DNA from: Mariniphaga sediminis
GTDB taxonomy: Bacteria > Bacteroidota > Bacteroidia > Bacteroidales > Prolixibacteraceae
Direction of reading: 5' to 3'
DNA: 64,000 nt
NCBI RefSeq assembly: GCF_003573545.1
Contig: NZ_QWET01000008.1
Span: 124,001 to 188,000 of the forward strand
Shown piece after piece: positions 16,403 through 23,311 of this stretch; the first letter of the stretch is position 1, and each line of letters begins with the position of its first letter. Position numbers and translations under genes: made by a program. The notes under the pieces are model-generated. The model did no database searches. It worked only from the letters and a program-made list of their open reading frames with translations, and had not been told where the DNA came from.

Positions 16403-17683
16403 TTAGCTCACCATAAGTTCGGCAGGCACCTCTTTCAGTTGATTAATCCAGGTTGCCTTTTCATCGTATTCCAGGAAAAAAGGTTTGAATGTCTCACGAT
16501 AATCACGGTGCCGGACATACTGCACCATAAAATATTTGTTGCCGTCAAGCGGATTCTCAACAACTCCCATAATCTGTGCCTTTCCTTTGGCAGCCGACAT
16601 CACCGGGCCTGTTACCGTTTTAGCAAAACTTCCTGTTTCCCTGATGGCATTTTGGTAAATCTGATACACCTCAGCAAGCGGAATCTCAAAATAGTTGTAA
16701 GGGCCGGTTTCCCTTTCGATAAACATATAATAGGGAATCAATCCCAGGCTCACCTGTTTTTTCCACATCTGTGCCCACACCTTGCTGCTTTTATTGATAT
16801 GGTTCAGAATGGGTGCTTGCGTCCGGATTTCGGCCCCGGTTTGGCGAACATTATATATGGCCTCCTGCACTACCTCATTGTCCATCTCATTCGGATGATT
16901 AAAATGGGCCATAAATGACAGGTGAAAACCATTGTCCGTTATCCGCTTAAACAAGTCGAGTATCTCCTGTCCTTCTTCACTGAATTTAGGTAGAAAAGCA
17001 AAAGGCCAATAGGTGAGCGACTTTGTCCCAAAACGAATATTCTTAAGGTTGGAGGGCCGCTCAGCCAAAATCACATCGAAGTATTTTGAAATGGTAGCCG
17101 GATCCATAATAAGCGGATCCCCTCCGGTGAATAAGATTTCGTTGATTTCAGGATTCCGGCGGATATATTCCATCACTTTCCCAATCTCACGCATGGAAAA
17201 TTTCATGTCGAGTTCTTTTACGAACTGAGGCCACCGGAAGCAAAAAGTACAGTGGGCATGACAGGTTTGTCCCTGGCTCGGGAAAAACAACACAATATCC
17301 TTGTATTTATGCTGAACCCCTTTTAGTTCTTCATTATCCATTACCGGAACATTAGTCATTTGTTGCGCCGGATGAGGGTTCATTTCCATCCGTATCTTCA
17401 TTATCAGATCGTCTGTTTCCTGTTGCGGACGTTTATTCTCTATGGCCCATTTTAACTGCTGGTAACGTTCCGGCCTTAGCATATCCTTATTTGGGAAATT
17501 AAGAACATAAACCGGATCGTCCTTAAAATTTTCCCAATCAATTAAATAATCGACCACATAGTTATTGGTTTTAAAAGGAATGACTTTAGAAACAATATCA
17601 ATTTCGTTTTTGACCTCCTCGGGCAGGTATTTTACATACTCTACCTCTCTGAAATTTTTCGCATTAAAAGTTAAAAACCTCAT
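16403..17683 (-). CDS. KamA-family radical SAM protein (lysine 2,3-aminomutase-like)
   Basis: This 426 aa radical SAM enzyme has the family-type cluster motif C-x3-C-x2-C (C141, C145, C148 in CHAHCTFCFR) followed by EILFTGGDPLIM, the SAM-binding GGD region. The overall pattern is that of the lysine 2,3-aminomutase family, which needs PLP as well as SAM. I do not see the PGGGGK phrase that carries the PLP lysine in clostridial KamA. The C-terminal part instead reads KTVTGPVMSAAKGK, so the substrate may not be free lysine. It is monocistronic and separated from its neighbours by more than 200 bases on each side. Confidence 0.8.
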   Translation of the reverse strand: MRFLTFNAKNFREVEYVKYLPEEVKNEIDIVSKVIPFKTNNYVVDYLIDWENFKDDPVYVLNFPNKDMLRPERYQQLKWAIENKRPQQETDDLIMKIRMEMNPHPAQQMTNVPVMDNEELKGVQHKYKDIVLFFPSQGQTCHAHCTFCFRWPQFVKELDMKFSMREIGKVMEYIRRNPEINEILFTGGDPLIMDPATISKYFDVILAERPSNLKNIRFGTKSLTYWPFAFLPKFSEEGQEILDLFKRITDNGFHLSFMAHFNHPNEMDNEVVQEAIYNVRQTGAEIRTQAPILNHINKSSKVWAQMWKKQVSLGLIPYYMFIERETGPYNYFEIPLAEVYQIYQNAIRETGSFAKTVTGPVMSAAKGKAQIMGVVENPLDGNKYFMVQYVRHRDYRETFKPFFLEYDEKATWINQLKEVPAELMVS

Positions 17684-18091
17684 AATATCTTTTATTTTTT
17701 TAAGAAAATTTGAGTTGTTTACAAATCAGTGATGCCCTTAAAATATCAATAAAAAAGGAGACCGCAAAGTTTATTTAGACTAAATCTATATAAGCACATT
17801 AAAAGATGATGTGGATTAACTGGGACACTGCAGGCCAGGGAATGAAGTTACTGTTTGGGGTTCAGCCTCTTACCTATTCCAAATTTGGGACAATGGAAAG
17901 ACCTAACAATTGACCTGCTCAAATCTGATTATTTTTGAAATCCGGCCCTTGAATTGCACAGATACACAAAAAAATGCCTGCATCGTAATTCAAAAAAAGT
18001 AATGCAGAACACTCCCCTGTTTATCGCTATTCAAACAGAAGTTTAAAAATAAAAATTACATTTAAGCCTGATTAAAAAGGAATGCACTCCT
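17684..18091. other. Intergenic region, nothing recognised
   Basis: This 408-base AT-rich spacer lies upstream of the KamA-family gene and downstream of map. Short imperfect inverted pieces occur near 17970-18010 (TGCCTGCAT against ATGCAG), but I find no clear terminator, promoter pair, RNA gene or ORF. Confidence 0.4.
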
Positions 18092-18871
18092 TCAGGTTAC
18101 CGGAAAGTCGTTATGTATATCGGTAAGTACTTCATACCCGGTGGGAGTCACCAGAATGGAATGTTCAAATTGTGCCGAAAGTTTATTGTCTACCGTGCGC
18201 GCGGTCCAACCGTCTTGCTGGTCGACAGAAGTTCCTGCCCGCCCCTGGTTTATCATCGGCTCAATGGTAAAAATCATTCCGGGTTTCATTTTGGGACCTC
18301 TGTTCCTTCGTGAAGCGTGATCGACCTGCGGCTCTTCGTGAAATTCCAGTCCCACACCATGTCCGCAGAATTCGTACACCACACTGTAGCCCTTGGCTTT
18401 GGCATACCGGCTGATAACAAAACCAATATTTCCAAAATAGTTACCAGGTATCACCTGCTGAATTCCAAGGGCCAGACAATGGCGAGTTACCTCAATGAGG
18501 TCTTTTGCCACAGCAGATATTTCCCCTACTGCAAACATACGGGACGTATCGCCATAATATCCATCGAGAATGGTAGTGATGTCAATGTTCAGAATGTCTC
18601 CATCCTTTAAAACTGTATGAGGGGAAGGAATACCGTGGCAAACCACTTCATTGAGTGAAATACAGCTTGATTTGGGATAACCATTATATCCTTTGGTGGC
18701 CGGAACAGCCTTATTTTCGAGAATAAACTCCTCTATCTTTTCGTCGATAAATTCAGTGCTAACGCCGGCTTTTACAAACTGTGCGGCATAGTCAAGTGTT
18801 TGTGCTGCCAGTTGGCAACTTTTCCTGATTCCTTCTATTTGTTCCGGGGTTTTAATGATGATCCCACTCAT
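18092..18871 (-). CDS. map: Type I methionine aminopeptidase
   Basis: Map removes the initiator methionine from nascent cytosolic proteins. The 259 aa protein has the five metal ligands in family context: DILNIDITTILDGYYGDTSRMF (two Asp), CGHGVGLEFHEEP (His), IFTIEPMI (Glu) and SAQFEHSILVT (Glu). The substrate His is in EVVCHGIP. The length is normal for the short type I form. A clear promoter lies directly upstream. The ribosomal-protein/secY context seen for map in many bacteria is absent, so this may be a second copy. Confidence 0.95.
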   Translation of the reverse strand: MSGIIIKTPEQIEGIRKSCQLAAQTLDYAAQFVKAGVSTEFIDEKIEEFILENKAVPATKGYNGYPKSSCISLNEVVCHGIPSPHTVLKDGDILNIDITTILDGYYGDTSRMFAVGEISAVAKDLIEVTRHCLALGIQQVIPGNYFGNIGFVISRYAKAKGYSVVYEFCGHGVGLEFHEEPQVDHASRRNRGPKMKPGMIFTIEPMINQGRAGTSVDQQDGWTARTVDNKLSAQFEHSILVTPTGYEVLTDIHNDFPVT

Positions 18872-18889
18872 ATTCGAATAAATTTAGCG

Positions 18890-18920
18890 CAAAAATGATT
18901 AATTTCACTGGCATTTCAAA
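18890..18920 (-). promoter_or_regulatory. Bacteroidota-type promoter for map
   Basis: On the minus strand TTTG (18917-18920), a 19-base spacer and CATTTTTG (18890-18897) match the TTTG / TAnnTTTG consensus with one mismatch in the first -7 base. The predicted transcription start is about 10 bases before the ATG. Confidence 0.6.
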
Positions 18921-19025
18921 ACCGAACAACCAACTTTTGCAAAAGTTTAATTATCGGAAAAAGAAACACACCTAAGAAAAAGTTGTACCTTTAAAATAAA
19001 AGTAAAAACCAAACAATCATTCGAA

Positions 19026-19130
19026 ATGAAAAAACTAATACTCCCTGGCCTCTTTGTCACTTCTTTTTATTTTGTAAACGCACAGGTTGAACAACCCGGT
19101 GTCAGCCAAGGAACAGGTCAGATGGAATAA
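19026..19130 (+). CDS. Orphan 34-residue signal-peptide ORF (possible gene remnant)
   Basis: ATG starts a 34-codon frame whose first 19 residues (MKKLILPGLFVTSFYFVNA) form a good signal peptide. A 15-residue hydrophilic tail ending QGTGQME and a stop follow. It could be the 5' remnant of a secreted-protein gene that lost its body, or a genuine short secreted peptide. No continuation is apparent in the next 90 bases. I recognise no family. Confidence 0.35.
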   Translation: MKKLILPGLFVTSFYFVNAQVEQPGVSQGTGQME

Positions 19131-19187
19131 AGAAAAATTTCCGGCAAACAGGATGTTTCAGCTAACAGAAAAGGAATAAAAATTCAC

Positions 19188-19211
19188 TATATTTGTACCA
19201 AATTTGGTACA
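19188..19211 (+). promoter_or_regulatory. Toxin-antitoxin promoter with palindromic operator
   Basis: TATATTTG (19188-19195) matches the -7 box. An 18-base perfect palindrome TGTACCAAATTTGGTACA (19194-19211) overlaps its end and the expected transcription start, 17 bases before the antitoxin ATG. This is the geometry expected for autorepression by the antitoxin/toxin complex. No good -33 TTTG is visible. Confidence 0.7.
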
Positions 19212-19227
19212 CAATTAATATTTAATT

Positions 19228-19488
19228 ATGGCAATTATTCAGACAACAAGCCGGCATTTCAGGGACAAGCAAAAAGATTTCTTCGACCTGGCTGACAAAG
19301 GCGAAAAAGTGATAATCAGAAGGGGAAAAAAACAAGCTTATCTCCTGACTCCGGTTGACAAAGAAGATTTATACTTCACCCCGGCTATGCTTGACAAAAT
19401 CAACAAGTCGATAAAACAGGCGAAAGAAGGAAAAGTGACAACAGTAGAAACGAAAGAGGAACTAAACCGGTTTCTTGACAATTTATGA
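19228..19488 (+). CDS. Phd/YefM-type antitoxin
   Basis: This 86 aa protein has an N-terminal DNA-binding half typical of Phd/YefM antitoxins (TTSRHFRDKQKDFFDLADKGEKVIIRRGKKQAYLLTP, about residues 6-42). Its charged C-terminal half (LDKINKSIKQAKEG...ELNRFLDNL) would wrap the toxin. The gene precedes a YoeB-type toxin with a four-base ATGA overlap. A palindromic operator overlaps its promoter, so self-repression is likely. Confidence 0.88.
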   Translation: MAIIQTTSRHFRDKQKDFFDLADKGEKVIIRRGKKQAYLLTPVDKEDLYFTPAMLDKINKSIKQAKEGKVTTVETKEELNRFLDNL

Positions 19489-19760
19489 CCTACACGCTTT
19501 ATTTTACCGTAGAAGCTAAAAAAGACCTTGCCAGGTTAAAGAAAAATGAACCTGCAGCATTCAAAAAAGTAAAAGTACTTTTAAAAGAGCTGCAGCAACA
19601 TCCCGGAACAGGAACAGGAAAACCAAAACCGCTGGGCTACGGATACAAAGGTTTTTTTTCGCGGAGAATCACAAAAAAACACCGGCTTGTTTATTCCATC
19701 AATGACGAAAAAATTACGGTGTTGGTTGTTGCTGCGTCCGGCCACTATAGCGACAAATAA
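19485..19760 (+). CDS. yoeB: YoeB-type mRNA interferase toxin
   Basis: This 91 aa RelE-superfamily toxin cleaves mRNA at the ribosome when freed from its antitoxin. Family landmarks are KDLARLKKNEP, LLKELQQHPGTGTGKPKPL, FFSRRITKKHRLVYSIND and the C-terminal ASGHYSDK. The catalytic-type Arg (SRRI) and the C-terminal His-Tyr are retained, so the toxin looks intact. It overlaps the antitoxin gene by four bases and forms a complete module. Confidence 0.9.
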   Translation: MTYTLYFTVEAKKDLARLKKNEPAAFKKVKVLLKELQQHPGTGTGKPKPLGYGYKGFFSRRITKKHRLVYSINDEKITVLVVAASGHYSDK

Positions 19761-19970
19761 GTTCCTGATTGCGATTGCATCGCATGGTGTAATATAGCAA
19801 TCATCCAGAATCTTTAAAACGCAGGATTATTTAACTGAATCAGGAGAAAGGACAATTAAATCAAAAATCATTAACCTTGTTTTCAATTCATCGCTTGATG
19901 ATGTTAGATATTCAATTTCCTGTTTTTCTAAAGAAAAGAGAAAATCAAAATCGTTTTTCAGTATAAAAAA

Positions 19971-20699
19971 ATGAAACATACCAACCACTTATCGACAAAA
20001 TCATACTTCATTAACCGCTTCGGAAAGTTATCCACATCGTTTATGTTTTACCAGATGCAGGACATTGCCTGGGAACATGCGGCCAAGCTGGGTTTTGGAT
20101 ACGATAACCTGAAAGAAGACGAGCAATTCTGGGTACTTTCCCGGTTGCTTGTAAAAATTGACCGCCGCCCGGTTTGGGGCGAAGATTTTTCCCTGGAAAC
20201 CTGGTCGCGTGGTACAGATGGATTTTACGGCTACCGCGATTTCAACTTTGTGGACAAAAAAGGGCAATATATTATCCGGGCCACCAGTAGCTGGCTGGTG
20301 CTCAATGCCAATACCAAAAGAATTGTGCGCCTGACCAACTTCGGGAACTTTCCAAATTACGAAGAGAGCGTTTTCGGTGAAAATTCGGCCAAAGTGCCAT
20401 CACCCGATTCGAACGAGTCATTACACTTTACCCCGGTGCTTTTTAATGAAATAGACATCAACCAGCATTTTAACAGCGGCAGGTATCTTGAACGTATCAT
20501 CGACAGTTATCCTTTTGCGTTTCACGAAAAAAACGAATTGGCCGAATTCGAAGTAAATTTTATGAAGGAAGGACTGCCCACCGACAAACTGGCCGTAAAA
20601 ATGCAGGAACTACAACCAAACAAACACTTATGCAGTGTGGTGCGTGAAAGTGATGGCGCCGATTTGATACGTGCCAGGCTGGTGTGGCGGAAAAGGTAA
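19971..20699 (+). CDS. Acyl-ACP thioesterase
   Basis: This 242 aa protein has the double hot-dog fold of the FatA/FatB-like family. It hydrolyses acyl-ACP to release free fatty acids in the cytosol. The first hot-dog (about 1-130) includes MFYQMQDIAWEHAAKLGFG and the WSRGTDGFYGYRDF strand. The second starts near 145 and has the catalytic-type EIDINQHFNSGRYLE (Asp, Asn, His). The length is typical for the bacterial form. It converges with miaA with only 24 bases between stops. Confidence 0.88.
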   Translation: MKHTNHLSTKSYFINRFGKLSTSFMFYQMQDIAWEHAAKLGFGYDNLKEDEQFWVLSRLLVKIDRRPVWGEDFSLETWSRGTDGFYGYRDFNFVDKKGQYIIRATSSWLVLNANTKRIVRLTNFGNFPNYEESVFGENSAKVPSPDSNESLHFTPVLFNEIDINQHFNSGRYLERIIDSYPFAFHEKNELAEFEVNFMKEGLPTDKLAVKMQELQPNKHLCSVVRESDGADLIRARLVWRKR

Positions 20700-20723
20700 C
20701 TCTATTCACCGGACAGCTCCAGG

Positions 20724-21668
20724 TCATCTTACATGGCCGCTATCAAACAACTCCAACACCTTCCCTACCTTCTCCTCCATGGGCAAGGTTCCGTCAATCC
20801 AGTGAATTTGGGAACCTCGTTTTTCCATTCCACGAAACCAGGTCATCTGCCGTTTGGCAAACTGGTGAATGGCTATTTCCAGCTTATCAAACATCTCCTG
20901 AAAACTCAACTTACCGATTAAATGGAGTGTGAGGTACTTATATTCCAAGCCGTAATAAATCAACTGATCGGGTGTCAAACCGGAGTCCAGTAATCTCTGA
21001 ACCTCCTCCAGCATTCCTTCGTCCAGTCGCTGTTTCAGACGTTTCGTAATCCGCTGACGACGCGTTTCACGGTCAACTTTCACCCCTATGTTTAGGCTGC
21101 TGATCTCCGGCATTGATGTTTCCATTTCCGGATTTTGGCGGTAATACGTTTCAATTTCTATGGCACGGACAGCCCGTCGATCGGTCTCCACATCCGTTTT
21201 ATTATGAAGGCGGGGTTTCAGTTTTTGCAGGATTTCAGTCAATTCCTCCAGCGATTTCCCTTCCAACTCTTTCCGCAATTCCCTGTTGGGGGGTACCTGA
21301 ATCAACTTGTAATCTTTCAACACCGCCTCCAGATACAAGCCGGTGCCTCCGCAAAGCACCGGAAATTTTCCGCGCGAACAAATATCTTTGAATGCTTCAA
21401 TAAAATCGGCATGAAAACGGTACACGTTGTAATGGTTGCCTGGGTCCTCAATATCCAGAAGATGAGAAGGGACTTCTACTCCATCGACAAAATAGTCATC
21501 GTAATCTTTGCCGGTGCCAATATCCATACCGCGGTACACCTGCCGTGAATCACCTGAAATTACTTCGCCGTCCATTTTTAAGGCAAGGTGAGCAGCAATC
21601 CCTGTTTTTCCGGTGGCTGTCGGCCCCAAAATGGTAATCAGGTTGTATGTCGATTTGCCGGTATTCAT
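20724..21668 (-). CDS. miaA: tRNA dimethylallyltransferase
   Basis: MiaA transfers the dimethylallyl group to N6 of A37 in tRNAs reading UNN codons. The protein is about 314 aa. It has the P-loop ILGPTATGKTGIAAHLA at the N-terminus, then EVISGDSRQVYRGMDIGTGK, LCGGTGLYLEAVL and RRAVRAIEI. The characteristic C-terminal YGLEYKYLTLHLIGKLSFQEMFDKLEIAIHQFAKRQMTWFR stretch closes the family pattern. The ATG at 21668 is preferred to the upstream TTG because the P-loop strand follows within 12 residues. It is divergent from cutC. Confidence 0.95.
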   Translation of the reverse strand: MNTGKSTYNLITILGPTATGKTGIAAHLALKMDGEVISGDSRQVYRGMDIGTGKDYDDYFVDGVEVPSHLLDIEDPGNHYNVYRFHADFIEAFKDICSRGKFPVLCGGTGLYLEAVLKDYKLIQVPPNRELRKELEGKSLEELTEILQKLKPRLHNKTDVETDRRAVRAIEIETYYRQNPEMETSMPEISSLNIGVKVDRETRRQRITKRLKQRLDEGMLEEVQRLLDSGLTPDQLIYYGLEYKYLTLHLIGKLSFQEMFDKLEIAIHQFAKRQMTWFRGMEKRGSQIHWIDGTLPMEEKVGKVLELFDSGHVR

Positions 21669-21711
21669 TTTTGGAATTCTCAAGCCACAAAACTATAAAT
21701 TATCGCGATGA

Positions 21712-21742
21712 CTTGCGAATAACCAGAGATCAAATATCTTTG
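21712..21742 (+). promoter_or_regulatory. Bacteroidota-type promoter for cutC
   Basis: CTTG (21712-21715), a 19-base spacer and TATCTTTG (21735-21742, perfect TAnnTTTG) lie 20 bases before the cutC start codon. The -33 box has one mismatch. Confidence 0.6.
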
Positions 21743-21762
21743 AATTTTATAGTCATTCAAAA

Positions 21763-22389
21763 ATGATAAAAGAAGCTTGCGTTGAAACATACGAAGAGGC
21801 CCTGCTGGCAGAACGTCAGGGCGCCAACAGAATAGAACTCTGCTCTGACCTGGCAAATGACGGATTAACGCCTTCTGACGAATTAATTCAAAAAACCTGT
21901 TCTGCTTTAAAAATTCCGGTAATGGTGATGATTCGGCCGAGGGCCGGAGATTTTATCTGTTCCGAAAAGGAAATTATCCGGATGAAACAGGAAATTGACA
22001 TGGCAAAAAAAGGCGGAGCGTCGGGGGTAGTTTTGGGCCTCCTCACTCCTGAAAACGAAATAGACGAAAAAAATACAAGTCTTCTGGCAGCGTATGCCCA
22101 GCCACTGCCTGTTACTTTTCATAAAGCCATTGATTTGCTGAAAAACCCGGAGGAAGGAGTTAAAATCCTGAAAAAAATAAATGGAATCAAACGAATACTA
22201 ACATCGGGCGGAAAAACTACGGCAAAAGAAGGATCTGAAACCATCCAACGGATGTTAAAATTGGCAGGAAAAAAACTCACCATTTTGGTTGCCGGGAAAG
22301 TTACAAATCTGAATATTGATGAAATTCAGCATTTAACCGGGGCGCGGGAATTTCATGGAAGAAAAATTGTGGGTGACCTTACTTCTTGA
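21763..22389 (+). CDS. cutC: CutC family protein (copper homeostasis)
   Basis: This 208 aa TIM-barrel protein is somewhat shorter than the usual 240-250 aa. Landmarks are EACVETYEEALLAERQGANRIELCSDL at the start, VMIRPRAGDFICSEKEI, GASGVVLGLLTPENEID, TFHKAID and KRILTSGGKTTAKEG. CutC has been linked to copper tolerance, but its molecular activity is not settled. The gene has its own promoter and no copper genes nearby. Confidence 0.9.
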   Translation: MIKEACVETYEEALLAERQGANRIELCSDLANDGLTPSDELIQKTCSALKIPVMVMIRPRAGDFICSEKEIIRMKQEIDMAKKGGASGVVLGLLTPENEIDEKNTSLLAAYAQPLPVTFHKAIDLLKNPEEGVKILKKINGIKRILTSGGKTTAKEGSETIQRMLKLAGKKLTILVAGKVTNLNIDEIQHLTGAREFHGRKIVGDLTS

Positions 22390-22410
22390 TAAAAAAACAA
22401 CGGCAATCCA

Positions 22411-23301
22411 TCACTCTTTCAGCTGTTCCTCAATGGCCTCATCAATAACCACCACGTTGGAGGCCGACACATCGTGAGCTGTAAAAAGGCCAAGAACCTG
22501 GCGCCCGTCATCCGATAAAAAGTTCCCTTTGATATTTGCCGGAGGAACGCTGAACAAACCTCCCGTTTGCCCCTGTTCGAACATTTGGGAATAAAAATGC
22601 CACGCAAACTCTGAAATGGATGTCTGTTTTACCTGTATGGTATCTCCCAGATTTAACAGCCGTTCCGACGGTTCTTCGGGGTCGTGAAAATCGGTAAAAA
22701 TTTCGAATCCGTTCACATAATTCCCGTCAACCATTTCATCACTGACAACGGCAAGGTATTCCGAGCCACTCAACAATTCGTTGTTGATGTAAATATCCCA
22801 TTTGTAATAATTCCCGATTCCCGGAGTCTCGTTCCCGTATGTAAAAATGCCCAGAAAAAGATGATCCCCCCGCAGGGAAGAATGCACCTGAATCGAATCG
22901 ATAGGTTCCACTTTTGCCAGCATATCGCTGGCTGTAAGTGTTGTTTCTCCCACAGAAATGGAAACCATGTATTCTTTATTGTACTCTCCATGAAAAGTAA
23001 TTCCTTCTTCAGGAATGTACAATCCGGTATTTTCCGGGTCTTCCGCAAGCTGAATCGTTTGTGGGGGCTGCGAATTGTCTGAAATAGTTACCACTGCACC
23101 GCTCACTCCTATGTAGGGTTCGGCAGAACTCACCGGTTGCGTTTTGTATAGAAAAACATACGGATTGTCTTCCGTGGTAATTTTGGCCTCAACGGCATAC
23201 AGGCCCACATCTTCATCGCTTAGTTCGATGTCAATCACATCTTCACACGCATTCATCAGAATGAAAACGAAAGCCAAAAAGAAAATATATTTTGTTTGCA
23301 T
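22411..23301 (-). CDS. DUF4249 outer-membrane lipoprotein
   Basis: This 296 aa lipoprotein has the signal FFLAFVFILMNACEDVIDIEL (lipobox Cys about 19). The start, DIELSDEDVGLYAVEAKITTEDNPYVFLYKT, matches DUF4249 proteins, which are nearly always encoded just after a TonB receptor in Bacteroidota. They probably act as its surface-exposed partner, in the manner of SusD. The gene begins 10 bases after the receptor stop, so the two form an operon. The substrate is unknown. Confidence 0.88.
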   Translation of the reverse strand: MQTKYIFFLAFVFILMNACEDVIDIELSDEDVGLYAVEAKITTEDNPYVFLYKTQPVSSAEPYIGVSGAVVTISDNSQPPQTIQLAEDPENTGLYIPEEGITFHGEYNKEYMVSISVGETTLTASDMLAKVEPIDSIQVHSSLRGDHLFLGIFTYGNETPGIGNYYKWDIYINNELLSGSEYLAVVSDEMVDGNYVNGFEIFTDFHDPEEPSERLLNLGDTIQVKQTSISEFAWHFYSQMFEQGQTGGLFSVPPANIKGNFLSDDGRQVLGLFTAHDVSASNVVVIDEAIEEQLKE

Positions 23302-23311
23302 GATTCAAAAT

